From: DASWTL01 sp966250385
GTDB taxonomy: Bacteria > Bacteroidota > Bacteroidia > Sphingobacteriales > Sphingobacteriaceae
Length of the DNA stretch: 64,000 nt
Direction of reading: 5' to 3'
Assembly: GCA_966250385.1 (NCBI GenBank)
Contig: CBINHC010000007.1
Coordinates: forward strand, 62,001 to 126,000
In this document: positions 24,497-34,000 of the stretch, one piece after another
Numbering within the stretch: position 1 is the first letter of the stretch
Layout: every line of letters begins with the position of its first letter
Notes under the pieces: model-generated
What the model saw: the letters and a program-made list of their open reading frames with translations, nothing else
Database searches by the model: none
What the model was told of the DNA's origin: nothing
Position numbers and translations under genes: made by a program

Positions 24497-25834
24497 TTAT
24501 GCTTCGCGGTTGATGTCCCAGGCTTCCAGGTAGTCGGCAACCCGGCGGACAAATGATCCGCCAAGCGACCCGTCCACCACCCGGTGGTCATAGGACAATG
24601 AAAGGAACATCATGTGCCGGATGGCAATGACGTCACCGTATTCTGTTTCAATAACGGCGGGCTTTTTCTTGATGGCGCCGACGGCCATGATGGCGACCTG
24701 GGGCTGGTTGATGATCGGGGTTCCCATGACGTTGCCGAAGGAACCGACGTTGGTTAATGTGAACGTACCGTCACGCACCTCATCAGGCTGCAGCTTATTG
24801 TTTCTGGCGCGGTTTGCCAGGTCGTTCACCGACCGGGTAAGCCCGACCAGGTTCAGCTGGTCCGCATTGCGGATAACCGGCACGATCAGGTTGCCGCTCG
24901 GAAGGGCTGTCGCCATACCGATATTGATATCCCGCTTCCGGATGATCTGGGTTCCGTTCACGGAAACATTGATCATAGGGAAGTCCTTGATCGCCTTGGC
25001 GACCGCTTCGATGAACATCGGCGTAAAGGTAATCTTCTGCCCCTCCCGCTTTTCGAAGGTCTTTTTATGACGTTCGCGCCACTGAACCAGGTTGGTTACG
25101 TCGGCCTCAACGAAGGAAGTCACGTGCGGTGATGTTGATTTGCTCATTACCATATGATCCGCGATCAGCTTCCGCATGCGGTCCATTTCAATGATTTCAT
25201 CGCCGCCTGAAACGGATACCGACGGCGCTTTGGCCGCCTGTGCAGGTGCAGGCGGGGTCGCCTGGGAGGCCGTTTGTGCCGGTGCAGCCGGCGGTGCCGG
25301 CTGTCCTCCCTTAGATTCCCGCTGTTTCAGGTACTCCATGATATCGGCCTTGGTGACCCTGCCTTCCGCCCCGCTTCCGCGGAGGGAATCAAGTTCTTCC
25401 AGGGAGATACCCTCTTCAGCTGCTATGCTTTTTACCAGGGGAGAATAGAACCTGGTTGATTCTTTATAATCGGAAGCCGGGGTCTGCTTTGCTTCAGTCA
25501 CCTGGTCGATACCCGGGATCTCAGGCACCGGGGCCTCGAAGATCGGTGCCTCAATGGAGGATTTCACCGCTGTGTCTTCCGCAGAGGCATTGACGTCTGT
25601 TTCAATGATGGCGATCACTGCACCGACCTCGGCTACCTCGTCCTCGCTGAATAATTGCCTGACCAGTTTACCGGCGACCGGAGAAGGAACTTCGGAGTCT
25701 ACCTTATCAGTTGCGATCTCGAGCACCGATTCATCAACGGCGATCAGATCACCAGGCTGTTTGACCCACTTGATAATCGTAGCCTCAGCGACGCTTTCAC
25801 CCATTTTTGGTAGCAATAATTCGTATTGAGCCAT
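24497..25834 (-). CDS. 2-oxoacid dehydrogenase complex E2 (dihydrolipoamide acyltransferase)
   Basis: E2 core of a 2-oxoacid dehydrogenase complex, 445 residues. Domains in order: one lipoyl domain (about 1-80) with lipoylated K44 in EIATDKVDSEV; an Ala/Pro-rich linker; the E3/E1-binding domain (SPLVKSIAAEEGISLEELD); a second linker rich in Ala, Pro and Gln; and the catalytic acyltransferase domain with SYDHRVVDGSLGG at its end. The ATG at 25834 (MAQYELLLPKMGES) is preferred; the open frame reaches a TTG at 25858. E1 and E3 genes are not adjacent, so branched-chain, pyruvate or oxoglutarate specificity cannot be settled, though the single lipoyl domain and GESVAEATI start resemble branched-chain/2-oxoglutarate types. 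Confidence 0.93.
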   Translation of the reverse strand: MAQYELLLPKMGESVAEATIIKWVKQPGDLIAVDESVLEIATDKVDSEVPSPVAGKLVRQLFSEDEVAEVGAVIAIIETDVNASAEDTAVKSSIEAPIFEAPVPEIPGIDQVTEAKQTPASDYKESTRFYSPLVKSIAAEEGISLEELDSLRGSGAEGRVTKADIMEYLKQRESKGGQPAPPAAPAQTASQATPPAPAQAAKAPSVSVSGGDEIIEMDRMRKLIADHMVMSKSTSPHVTSFVEADVTNLVQWRERHKKTFEKREGQKITFTPMFIEAVAKAIKDFPMINVSVNGTQIIRKRDINIGMATALPSGNLIVPVIRNADQLNLVGLTRSVNDLANRARNNKLQPDEVRDGTFTLTNVGSFGNVMGTPIINQPQVAIMAVGAIKKKPAVIETEYGDVIAIRHMMFLSLSYDHRVVDGSLGGSFVRRVADYLEAWDINREA

Positions 25835-25874
25835 AGAATTCAGATTAATATTCGGCAAAATTAATTTTTTTTAG

Positions 25875-27122
25875 TTAACCGTGCTCCTCCTTCAGTAAAT
25901 TAAGAAGCAGGAGCATCGCGCTGGTCGCAGATCGTTCAATGTTCTGGGTCCGCCGGTTACCAAACTGAAAAAGCCGGGTAACTGTTTTTTTCCGGGAGGC
26001 GGCAGCCATCCAGACGGTTCCCACCGGTTTGTCCGGGGTTCCGCCTCCGGGCCCCGCAATGCCGGTTACCGATACGGCATAATCCGATCCGAGGTTCTTC
26101 AGCGCGCCCTCTACCATCTCGACAGCGGTCTGTTCGCTGACCGCTCCATGAACTTTCAGGGTTTCGGCGGAAACACCGAGGATGCGTTCCTTGATCTCGT
26201 TTGCATAGGAAACGGTTCCCCCCAGATAGACAGCGCTTGCGCCGGGTACCTGCGTCAGCAGGTGGCTGAGATAACCTCCGGTGCAGCTCTCGGCCAGCGA
26301 CAGCGTCAGGCCCCGTTGTTTCATGTAATCAAGGATAACTTCTTCAAACGGAATATCATCGTCAGCAATAACGTATTCCGGGATAATGGCGATGATGCGC
26401 TGCGCCCATCCATCCACCTCCCGGGCAAGCGATTCTCGGTTTGTTCCCGTAGCGCTCAGACGAAGCCGTACCTGACCGAGTTTGGGCAGATAGGCCAGGC
26501 GGATATGCGGCGGCAGGGCGTCCTCCACCGATTCGATCCTGCTGGCCAAAAACGACTCGCCAAGCCCTGCCGTAAGGATGGTCCGGTGAACGAGCGCAGG
26601 AAGCCGGAAACGTTCAGCGATCCTGGGGATGACCTCCTCCTCCATCAGGTACTGCATCTCGAAGGGAACCCCGGGCATGGAGACATAGATACGGCCGTCC
26701 GACTCGAACCACATGCCCGGCGCTGTTCCGTTCCTGTTAACAAGGACCGTACAGTTATCCGGGACATCTGCCTGTGCAATATTGACATCGAGCAACGGGG
26801 AGTTATACCGGGCAAAAATGCGTTTGACCTGCTCGAGCGTCTCGGCATCCCTTTTCATACCTGCACCAAAGTATCGGGCAAGTGTCGTCTTGGTAATATC
26901 GTCCCTGGTGGGTCCGAGCCCGCCGGTGATCAGGATGATGTCCGCCCGCGCGGCAGCAGCTCCGAGCGCATCGAGGATCTCGGCATCATCGTCGGAAACC
27001 GAGGTGATCCGGCCAACCTTCACACCCGCTTCATTGAGCTTCCGGCCCATCCAGGCTGAATTGGTATCCACGACCTGCCCGATCAGGATCTCATCTCCGA
27101 TAGTAATTATTTCAGCGATCAT
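25875..27122 (-). CDS. cinA: CinA-family protein (NMN amidohydrolase/competence-damage protein)
   Basis: A 415-residue CinA of usual length. The N-terminal MoCF/COG1058 domain starts AEIITIGDEILIGQVVDTN and has ITGGLGPTRDDITK; the C-terminal CinA domain has LSLAESCTGGYLSHLLT and VSVTGIAGPGGGTPDKPVGT, typical of nicotinamide-nucleotide deamidase. The role is probably pyridine-nucleotide salvage. The frame is open far upstream (to 27260), but the ATG at 27122 gives the normal N-terminus and starts 6 bases past the lptD stop, so they are likely co-transcribed. Confidence 0.94.
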   Translation of the reverse strand: MIAEIITIGDEILIGQVVDTNSAWMGRKLNEAGVKVGRITSVSDDDAEILDALGAAAARADIILITGGLGPTRDDITKTTLARYFGAGMKRDAETLEQVKRIFARYNSPLLDVNIAQADVPDNCTVLVNRNGTAPGMWFESDGRIYVSMPGVPFEMQYLMEEEVIPRIAERFRLPALVHRTILTAGLGESFLASRIESVEDALPPHIRLAYLPKLGQVRLRLSATGTNRESLAREVDGWAQRIIAIIPEYVIADDDIPFEEVILDYMKQRGLTLSLAESCTGGYLSHLLTQVPGASAVYLGGTVSYANEIKERILGVSAETLKVHGAVSEQTAVEMVEGALKNLGSDYAVSVTGIAGPGGGTPDKPVGTVWMAAASRKKTVTRLFQFGNRRTQNIERSATSAMLLLLNLLKEEHG

Positions 27123-27127
27123 TAATC

Positions 27128-29713
27128 TTAATATACACTTGAATGTGAACGACGGCGGCTTAGCTTCAGGTCCTGCAGGATGGAGGCTTTCACCTTCAGA
27201 TCCATACTGTAGCTTTTCCAGGGACCGAAAGGCATCCAGCTGAAGGAAAGATCCCAGCAATGCAGGTCCCGGTAGATCGAGAACTGCGTAATGCTGATCT
27301 TATTCTGCTGGAAATCGTACCCCGAAGTATAGGTTACTTTCCAGTTGTCGGTCACGTTGAAATCTCCGTCCACATTCAGCGTATTGGTAATATTGGACTG
27401 GTCGAAGGGTTTGGAGTACTGGAAATTATAACGAAGACTGACGTTCCACGGCACATTGAAATCAACGAAAGAATTCGCATCGCGGCTGACCCGGGCAAGC
27501 TCCTCGGCCTGTTCCGGGGTCATGGCCCCCATACTCTGCCGGGTCGCCTCGACACCCCGGTTGCGGCTGGCCACGGCCTCGGAGTTAAGACTGAAATCGA
27601 ACGACAGCCCGAAGTTGGTCAGCCTGGCCAGCTTCCCCTGCCGGAGCGTGAACCTGTCGATCACGCGGCTGCCCCCCAGCTCATTGGTGACGAACTGGTA
27701 AGGATTGAATGTTCCGAAGAAGTTTAATCCCAGTTTTTCTTTAAAGAGCGCAGTACGGCCGTTGAAGTTGATCGAGCTCAGTTTCAGGGAATCTGCCGCA
27801 AAATTATAGCTTCCGTTGAAACTCAGACTCTGCAGAAGAGGGATTTTCGCCGTATTGGTCAGAGAATCGGCGTTGGACCGCACCTTCGCTTCGAGGTTGT
27901 TATCCAGGTTAAACCCAATGGCCGCCTGCCTGCCGATGCCCGGCGAACCGAACTGCGAATTCTCATGAACGGAATACCGGATACTGTCGGTTCTGGCCGC
28001 ATTCGTATAGACGTATTTGTAGTTTCCAAAGTGCGGCGCCGCAAAATCCGGACGATAACTGAAGCTCACCGATGGTGTGGCAACATGCCGGATAGCGAGC
28101 AACTTGCCTTTGCGGAAATTGGCCTGCCCGTACACTTTGGTCGACATAGCGGTGGACAGGCTGTATTCGCCCGCCCGGGAGAATCCGGCCGTTGTGTCGG
28201 TCTCCACACGACCTGTCGACGTGTTAAACTGTTTGCTGACCGACTGGAGGTACCACCGCTCGGTGAAGTTTGAGCTGGCGCTGAACTGCAAGACATTCAG
28301 AAGATTGGTCGAAAAACTGATCGGAATATTGTGCTGGACACCGTTATCGAAGTCCTTCAGCGACGTATTCCTGAACAGCAGGGTGTCCTTGGTATCGATG
28401 GAATTGGATCCCCTGGCGCTGTAGGCTACGGTAATCTTCTGGTACCATTTCGGGTTGCCCACCCGGTTCTTCGAATCGAAAGGGCTGACGGAAGCCATGT
28501 TCAGACTGAATTGCGGGAGTTCGAGGAAAATATCCCGGGTGCTGGTGTTCTGGCGGTGACTCAGACTGGACGTAAAATTGAACAGTCCGAAGGTCTTGCC
28601 GTAACTGATGTTGGAATAAAGCGAGTTCTGAACCAGCTGATCAATATCGTAGGTTCCGCCGGCGCCGGTATTGGTAAAATACGTGGAGGTGCCCGCATTG
28701 ACATTGGCGCTGAAGGTCGTACCGGGATTGGCTTCTGGCCGCATCGTGTGGCTCCAGCGGACCGAAAAGTCCTTGGGCGTCTGGTAGGAGCTTGTTCCCT
28801 CGACCCCGATCTTGGACGCCGCATAGGACAGGCTGATCGATCCGTCATACTTGTACCGTTTCTGGTACCGGCTCTGGGTCCGGAGATCATAGGACCCCTT
28901 CGAATAAATGGAGCCGAAGGCCGCCAGGTCCCAGTAGTCATTCAGCCCGAGATAGTAGCCCAGGTCGCGCATATAAAACCCCCGGCTGAAATCTTCGCCG
29001 AAGGACGGAAACATGAGCCCGGAAGCCCGCTTGTTCCTCTTGGGAAAGAAACCGAACGGAACCCCGATCGGCAGCGGTACGCTGTCCACCTGAAGGTAGG
29101 CAAACTTGGTGATGATCTGATTGTCGGTGACAATCCCTTTCGAAATATGGATCCCGTAATGAGGATGCCGGAGGTTACAGGTACTGTAGATCGCATCCTT
29201 GATGAATCCCTCGTTGAATTCGTTCTTCTTAATCGTTTCCGCCTGAATGTACCCGCCCTCGACCTCGTAGGAACCGCCGAAGGTCTTTCCTTTCTTGGTA
29301 CGGAAGTTAAAAACCAGTGAATCCGTGGTCGCCGGCGGCTCGGAACCCTGTTTAAAGATCGGCCGCTGCTGGTACCGGCCCCGTTTATCGAACGAGCCTT
29401 TGGCAAAGACCAGGTTCTTCTCCTGGTCGAGCCTGATAAAATCCGCATCCAGTTCAAAGTCCTCGTAGCGGATCCGGGCTTTGCCGAATAAGTAAACAAT
29501 GCTATTTTTATGGTCGAACCGGATGGAATCCTCTGCGCTGTAGGCAACTGCAGATGCTAAAGATGACGAACCTTTGCCAGACGTTTTACGTAAAGTATCC
29601 GTTAAAGAGTTATTGGCAGCCGAGGTGTCCTGGCGTACGGGATCCTGCACGGAAGCAAACAAGGTCCCTGCGAATAACAACGAGTTTATAAAAAAGGCAG
29701 TAACAAATTTCAA
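27128..29713 (-). CDS. lptD: LPS-assembly protein LptD
   Basis: Outer-membrane translocon subunit that inserts lipopolysaccharide in the outer leaflet; 861 residues. After a signal peptide (FINSLLFAGTLFASVQ) comes the periplasmic OstA/LptA-like jellyroll (SIRFDHKNSIVYLFGKARIR, LDADFIRLDQEKNLVFA), then a large beta-barrel. Bacteroidota LptD proteins are typically this shape and length. The start is TTG (29713), since no in-frame ATG lies near a suitable signal peptide. A TAATTTTG box on the minus strand at 29762-29769 may be its -7 element. It is divergent from the amidase gene. Confidence 0.88.
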   Translation of the reverse strand: MKFVTAFFINSLLFAGTLFASVQDPVRQDTSAANNSLTDTLRKTSGKGSSSLASAVAYSAEDSIRFDHKNSIVYLFGKARIRYEDFELDADFIRLDQEKNLVFAKGSFDKRGRYQQRPIFKQGSEPPATTDSLVFNFRTKKGKTFGGSYEVEGGYIQAETIKKNEFNEGFIKDAIYSTCNLRHPHYGIHISKGIVTDNQIITKFAYLQVDSVPLPIGVPFGFFPKRNKRASGLMFPSFGEDFSRGFYMRDLGYYLGLNDYWDLAAFGSIYSKGSYDLRTQSRYQKRYKYDGSISLSYAASKIGVEGTSSYQTPKDFSVRWSHTMRPEANPGTTFSANVNAGTSTYFTNTGAGGTYDIDQLVQNSLYSNISYGKTFGLFNFTSSLSHRQNTSTRDIFLELPQFSLNMASVSPFDSKNRVGNPKWYQKITVAYSARGSNSIDTKDTLLFRNTSLKDFDNGVQHNIPISFSTNLLNVLQFSASSNFTERWYLQSVSKQFNTSTGRVETDTTAGFSRAGEYSLSTAMSTKVYGQANFRKGKLLAIRHVATPSVSFSYRPDFAAPHFGNYKYVYTNAARTDSIRYSVHENSQFGSPGIGRQAAIGFNLDNNLEAKVRSNADSLTNTAKIPLLQSLSFNGSYNFAADSLKLSSINFNGRTALFKEKLGLNFFGTFNPYQFVTNELGGSRVIDRFTLRQGKLARLTNFGLSFDFSLNSEAVASRNRGVEATRQSMGAMTPEQAEELARVSRDANSFVDFNVPWNVSLRYNFQYSKPFDQSNITNTLNVDGDFNVTDNWKVTYTSGYDFQQNKISITQFSIYRDLHCWDLSFSWMPFGPWKSYSMDLKVKASILQDLKLSRRRSHSSVY

Positions 29714-29729
29714 ATTCGGCGATGAATAT

Positions 29730-29737
29730 TATTTTTG
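29730..29737 (+). promoter_or_regulatory. Candidate -7 box for amidase gene
   Basis: TATTTTTG matches TAnnTTTG, 32 bases upstream of the amidase ATG, in the short region divergent from lptD. No clear -33 TTTG. Confidence 0.4.
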
Positions 29738-29769
29738 CAGAGAAAACCTCTACAAACCGTTCAAAATTA

Positions 29770-30579
29770 ATGAAAATTATACCATTGAAAAGATGCTTTA
29801 GCGCTTTCTTAGCTCTTTTACTCGCATTTCCTCTGGTATCGTTTACCGATGGCTCTGAAGGACCTGCCTACCGGATCCGCACCATCGTTATAGATGCCGG
29901 ACACGGAGGCAAGGACGGCTCAACCCGCGGCCTGATCTCCCGTGAAAAGGACGTGGCCCTGAAGACCGCGCTTCGCCTGGGCAAGACTATCGAAGAGAAC
30001 ATGAAAGACGTCCGTGTTGTTTACACCCGGACCACCGATGTCTTCATTCCCCTGTACGAACGGATCGGCCTGGCCAACCGGGAGAAAGCGGATCTTTTTA
30101 TTTCCATACACTGTAATTCCATGCCGGCCAACATGAAGAACCGGACGGCTACCCGCGGAGTAGAGACTTTTGTTTCCGGATCCGGACGCCTGGACGAACA
30201 GGAGGTCGCTATCCGGGAAAACATGTCCATCATCTACGAGAAGGACTATAAGGAGAATTACCAGGGTTATGATCCGAACGACCCGACCAGTATCATCATG
30301 CTTTCCCTGATGAAGAACGCCTACCGTGAACAAAGCATCAGGCTTGCCACGCTGATCCAGGACGAGTATGTCAGCAAGGGCCGCGTAGACCGCGGAGTGA
30401 AGGAACAGAGCCTCGCGGTGCTTGCCAAGGCAGGCATGCCGGCAGTTCTGACCGAGATCGGTTTCATCTCCAACCCCCGCGAAGAGGAGTATATGAATTC
30501 AGAAGAGGGACAAAACGAAATAGTTGCTTGTTTGTTAAAAGCAGTCCAGAACTATAAGAAGCAAGTAGAGCTGGAATAA
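29770..30579 (+). CDS. N-acetylmuramoyl-L-alanine amidase (Amidase_3)
   Basis: Zinc amidase of 269 residues that cuts the bond between MurNAc and the stem peptide, acting in the periplasm. Signal peptide at 1-27 (FSAFLALLLAFPLVSF). The Amidase_3 domain runs from TIVIDAGHGGKDG (zinc ligand H45) through DLFISIHCNSM (second histidine) to VLTEIGFISNPREE, with the catalytic Glu. The start at 29770 is chosen because it gives a signal peptide; the open frame extends to 29722. Followed by a hairpin and the MCE gene, so possibly a two-gene unit. Confidence 0.93.
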   Translation: MKIIPLKRCFSAFLALLLAFPLVSFTDGSEGPAYRIRTIVIDAGHGGKDGSTRGLISREKDVALKTALRLGKTIEENMKDVRVVYTRTTDVFIPLYERIGLANREKADLFISIHCNSMPANMKNRTATRGVETFVSGSGRLDEQEVAIRENMSIIYEKDYKENYQGYDPNDPTSIIMLSLMKNAYREQSIRLATLIQDEYVSKGRVDRGVKEQSLAVLAKAGMPAVLTEIGFISNPREEEYMNSEEGQNEIVACLLKAVQNYKKQVELE

Positions 30580-30594
30580 GCTATATTGCCTGTT

Positions 30595-30632
30595 CCTGAT
30601 CCGGAACTGACACATTCGGATCAGGTCGTTTT
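30595..30632 (+). terminator. Hairpin between amidase and MCE genes
   Basis: 9-bp perfect stem CCTGATCCG (30595-30603) with CGGATCAGG (30617-30625), then TCGTTTT. It is a moderate terminator, or an attenuator if the two genes are co-transcribed. Confidence 0.55.
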
Positions 30633-30644
30633 AAACACTCATGG

Positions 30645-31589
30645 ATGAAAATTACGAACGAAACTAAAGTTGGAATACTCGCAGCTGTCGCAATCACCAT
30701 TTTGATCCTTGGTTACAGTTTCCTCAAAGGAAACGACGTCTTCTCCGATGAAAAAGAATTTTATGCGGTCTATGATCGTGTTGACGGGCTCCTGGTCTCC
30801 AACCCGGTCCTGGTCAACGGCTTTCAGATCGGCCGGGTCTCCAAGCTCACCTTAAAGCCGTCCGGCAAGATCCTGGCCGAGTTCAAGATCAGCAGCGAAT
30901 ACGAGGTTCCTTCCAATACGGTTGCCAAACTCGAAAGCACAAGCCTCCTGGGCGGCAAAGCCATTGTTTTTCAACTGGGCAGCAGCAGCCGGTATGCGGA
31001 GAGCGGCGACACCCTGCAGGCCCTGATTCCGAAAGGCATCATGGAGCAGGTGGAGCCGATGCAGCAAAAAGCCCAGCAGATCATCGGACGGATGGATTCC
31101 ATCCTGGCATCCCTGAACAAGACCATCAGTCCCGAATTCCAGGGAAACTTCAACAGAACGTTCGAGAACATGGCCAACACCATGGAAAACCTGGAAGGAA
31201 CCACCCGGAAATTTGATGGCCTGGTCGGCTCGCAAAGCAGCCGCATCGTTGCCATCATGTCCAACCTGGAATCCATTTCGGCCAACTTCAAACAAAACAA
31301 CGACAAGATCACCTCGATCATGAACAATATTGACCGGGTCACCGATGAGGTCGCCCGGGCGAACTTCGCGCAGACGATCCAGAAAGCCGACAAGGCGGTC
31401 TCGGACCTCCAGGCCTCCATCAACAAGATCAACTCAGGTCAGGGATCTCTGGGGATGCTCATTCATGATCAGGGTCTCTACAACAACCTGAACGATGCGG
31501 CTCTCAACCTGGACAAGCTGATGATCGACCTCAAAGCCAATCCTAAACGCTATGTAAGTTTCTCGGTTTTCGGCGGAAAGAGAGACTGA
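30645..31589 (+). CDS. MlaD/MCE-family lipid-transport protein
   Basis: A 314-residue MCE protein. One N-terminal membrane anchor (about 10-28, GILAAVAITILILGYSFLKG) is followed by a single MCE domain (about 36-115) with YDRVDGLLVSNPVLVNGFQIGRV, typical of substrate-binding MlaD subunits of phospholipid transporters. The rest is a long helical coiled-coil-prone region, ending VSFSVFGGKRD. In other Bacteroidota, MlaD-like genes lie beside MlaE/MlaF; here they are absent and only the amidase precedes it. ATG at 30645 is preferred over a nearby out-of-frame ATG at 30641. Confidence 0.9.
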   Translation: MKITNETKVGILAAVAITILILGYSFLKGNDVFSDEKEFYAVYDRVDGLLVSNPVLVNGFQIGRVSKLTLKPSGKILAEFKISSEYEVPSNTVAKLESTSLLGGKAIVFQLGSSSRYAESGDTLQALIPKGIMEQVEPMQQKAQQIIGRMDSILASLNKTISPEFQGNFNRTFENMANTMENLEGTTRKFDGLVGSQSSRIVAIMSNLESISANFKQNNDKITSIMNNIDRVTDEVARANFAQTIQKADKAVSDLQASINKINSGQGSLGMLIHDQGLYNNLNDAALNLDKLMIDLKANPKRYVSFSVFGGKRD

Positions 31590-31599
31590 TCAGGCACAA

Positions 31600-32517
31600 T
31601 TACGGGCCAACCCGGAACGTCTGTCCTTCAATGGCCAGCTCCGTAGCCGGAAAGACGGTGCGCGCTTCATCTCTTAAGGGGTACAGTTCGCGGTACCTGG
31701 CCGAAAAATGCCCGATAAGGAGTTTGGAAGCACCGGCTTCGCGGGCGACGCCGGCCGCCTGAAGGGCCGTTGTATGAAACGTCTCTTCTGCCCGGTCCAG
31801 CATGTCATGAAGGAACGTCGCCTCATGATACAGCAGGTCAACGCCCCGGATCTCGTCCAGATATTCCCCGTTACATATCGTATCCGAGCAGTAGGCATAG
31901 CTACGGGGTTCATCCGACGGCGTGGTGAGCTCCTCAGGTAAAAAGGTCCGGCCCGCCTTGTCGGTATACGAATGACCTTTCTTGATCAGCGGAATGTAGT
32001 CCACCGGGACCTGGTACCGGTCTATTTTTTCACGGATGATCTTCGGTAACCGTTTCTTTTCCGTAAAGCGGAAACCGGTACACGGGATGCGGTGGCTGAG
32101 TATGATCGTTCCGACCGTAAGTTCGGAATCCTCGTACACGAGTTCCGGATGTCTGGTATGGGTAAAATGATAAACCACCTCGTAGCGAAGGCTGGTTTGC
32201 GAATGCCTGAACTGCACTTCAATGATCTCCTGCAGTTCCGGTGGTCCATAGAGATGGATAGGCTTGGTTCGCCCGATAAGGTGCAGTGAAGATAACAGCC
32301 CGACGAGCCCGAGATAATGATCCCCGTGAAGATGGCTGATGAAGATATGATCGATCTTAGGTGCCTTGATGCCGAACCGAAGCATCTGCTGCTGGGTTCC
32401 TTCGCCGCAATCGATCAGGAAAAGTTTTTCGTTCAAATTGACGAGCTGGGACGTTGGATTCCGGTTGAAAATTGGTGTTGCTGAACTACTCCCAAGGATA
32501 GTTACCTCAAACTTCAT
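31600..32517 (-). CDS. rnz: Ribonuclease Z
   Basis: tRNA 3'-processing endonuclease, 305 residues, metallo-beta-lactamase fold. The motif HLHGDHYLG (FISHLHGDHYLGLVGLL) and further metal ligands LYHEATF and GHFSARY are present, and the N-terminus VTILGSSSATPIFNRNPTSQ is standard. It starts 9 bases after the STAS gene and probably shares its transcript. Confidence 0.95.
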   Translation of the reverse strand: MKFEVTILGSSSATPIFNRNPTSQLVNLNEKLFLIDCGEGTQQQMLRFGIKAPKIDHIFISHLHGDHYLGLVGLLSSLHLIGRTKPIHLYGPPELQEIIEVQFRHSQTSLRYEVVYHFTHTRHPELVYEDSELTVGTIILSHRIPCTGFRFTEKKRLPKIIREKIDRYQVPVDYIPLIKKGHSYTDKAGRTFLPEELTTPSDEPRSYAYCSDTICNGEYLDEIRGVDLLYHEATFLHDMLDRAEETFHTTALQAAGVAREAGASKLLIGHFSARYRELYPLRDEARTVFPATELAIEGQTFRVGP

Positions 32518-32526
32518 GCAGTGAAG

Positions 32527-32904
32527 TTATTTCACCTCCCGTTTCAGATCCTTCTCAATCTCTTCCATGAAGATCAGATCTATGGCCTCATCCACCGTAG
32601 GCACAATGGTCAGCACGTTCTCCAGCTGGGAAATCGTTACCAGACGCATGATATTATCGTTGATACCTGTGATCGCAAAGGTCCCTTCGGCATTCTTGCA
32701 GATCCGGTGACCGACAAGCAGGCTGCTTAAACCGGAGGAATCAGAATACTTCACGGCGGACAGGTCCAAGATGATATTCCGGTGACCTTCTGTATTGGTA
32801 AGGATAAACTCCGATTTTAGCTGCGGTGAAATCAGGCTGTTCAGTTTCGACTCATCCAGACGAATCAAAACGTACTTTTCATGCTTATCAACTGTGAACT
32901 TCAT
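32527..32904 (-). CDS. STAS-domain anti-sigma factor antagonist
   Basis: A single STAS domain of 125 residues. The phosphorylation-site region is LDLSAVKYSDSSGLSSLLVGH, with the serine typical of SpoIIAA/RsbV. It may work in partner switching with an anti-sigma kinase, but no kinase or sigma factor is nearby. It ends 9 bases before rnz, on the same strand. Confidence 0.88.
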   Translation of the reverse strand: MKFTVDKHEKYVLIRLDESKLNSLISPQLKSEFILTNTEGHRNIILDLSAVKYSDSSGLSSLLVGHRICKNAEGTFAITGINDNIMRLVTISQLENVLTIVPTVDEAIDLIFMEEIEKDLKREVK

Positions 32905-32957
32905 AAGAGAAACTTCTATATATCCTGTTATACAATATTAAAAAAAATAATTTGGTT

Positions 32958-33905
32958 TTACCCCAGCCGGCCGATACTTTCGGTAATATTCTGACGGACC
33001 CGCTCCAGGGTGTTCTCCCCTTCCGGACGCTGAAACCGGTCCCCGGTAATGTGCTCGTACAATTCGATATAACGATCTGAAATCGATCGGATTACTTCCG
33101 GCGTCATCTCGGGTATGACCTGCCCGGTCTGCCCCTGAAAGCCGTTCTCGATCAGCCAGCGGCGGACGAATTCCTTGGAAAGCTGCCTCTGCGGCTCCCC
33201 GGCGGCCTGCCGCCCGGCATAACCATCGCTGTAGAAGTACCGCGAAGAGTCCGGTGTGTGGATCTCATCGATCAGGTGAATCTTTCCATCCGCCTTACCG
33301 AACTCGTATTTGGTATCCACCAGGATCAGACCGCGCTCTGCGGCGATCTCGGTGCCCCGCTCGAACAGGGCGCGGGTATACGCTTCCAGTTGCAGGTACT
33401 CATCCTCCGGCACGATACCGCGGCTGAGAATCTCCTCACGGGAAATGTCTTCATCATGTCCTACTGCGGCCTTCGTCGTCGGGGTGATGATAGGCTCGGG
33501 AAGCCGGTCGTTTTCCTTCAGTCCCTCCGGCAGGGTTACTCCGCAAAGCAGACGTCTGCCGGCACTGTATTCCCGCCAGGCATGGCCTGCCAGGTAGCCC
33601 CGGATCACCATTTCAACCTTGTACGGTTCACATATCTTACCGATAGTCACGGACGGATCCGGCACCTCAAGGACCCAGTTCGGCAGGATATCCTCCGTGG
33701 CCTTCAGGAACTTGGCGGCGATCTGGTTCAGGACCTGCCCTTTGAAGGGGATCGGTTCCGGAAGAACGACATCGAAAGCGGAGATCCGGTCGGTTACGAC
33801 CATTGCCAGATACTGGTTGCGGATCGTATAAACATCACGAACCTTACCTTTATAAAAAGCCGTCTGCCCGGGAAGCTGAAAATGGGTTTCTTTGATTGCA
33901 GTCAT
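32958..33905 (-). CDS. purC: SAICAR synthase
   Basis: Phosphoribosylaminoimidazole-succinocarboxamide synthase of purine synthesis, 315 residues, which matches the longer type (about 300) rather than the 240-residue bacterial type. Signatures are FYKGKVRDVYTI, VVTDRISAFDVVLPEPIPFKG, IRGYLAGHAWREYSAG and ILVDTKYEFGK...HLIDEIHTPDSSRYF (shown in parts). It lies 95 bases after phoH on the same strand. Confidence 0.96.
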   Translation of the reverse strand: MTAIKETHFQLPGQTAFYKGKVRDVYTIRNQYLAMVVTDRISAFDVVLPEPIPFKGQVLNQIAAKFLKATEDILPNWVLEVPDPSVTIGKICEPYKVEMVIRGYLAGHAWREYSAGRRLLCGVTLPEGLKENDRLPEPIITPTTKAAVGHDEDISREEILSRGIVPEDEYLQLEAYTRALFERGTEIAAERGLILVDTKYEFGKADGKIHLIDEIHTPDSSRYFYSDGYAGRQAAGEPQRQLSKEFVRRWLIENGFQGQTGQVIPEMTPEVIRSISDRYIELYEHITGDRFQRPEGENTLERVRQNITESIGRLG

Positions 33906-34000
33906 GAAGAAATAGCGTAGTGTCCAGTCAATAGGGTGTTATTCGCGCAAAAGTAATTTTTTTAACTGCGATTCTCAAGTTAATTCCTTTATGCGGCATA

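Noticed and set aside
26148..27059. 303-codon open frame on the plus strand inside cinA
   Set aside because: Antisense to a well supported cinA; its product has no recognisable motif.
27123..27260. 46-codon N-terminal extension of CinA
   Set aside because: It overlaps the lptD 3' end and the residues are unlike any CinA; MIAEIITIGDEILIGQ is the normal start.
28331..29320. 329-codon open frame on the plus strand inside lptD
   Set aside because: It is wholly antisense to lptD, which has strong family evidence. High GC and codon bias make long shadow frames; the translation shows no family features.
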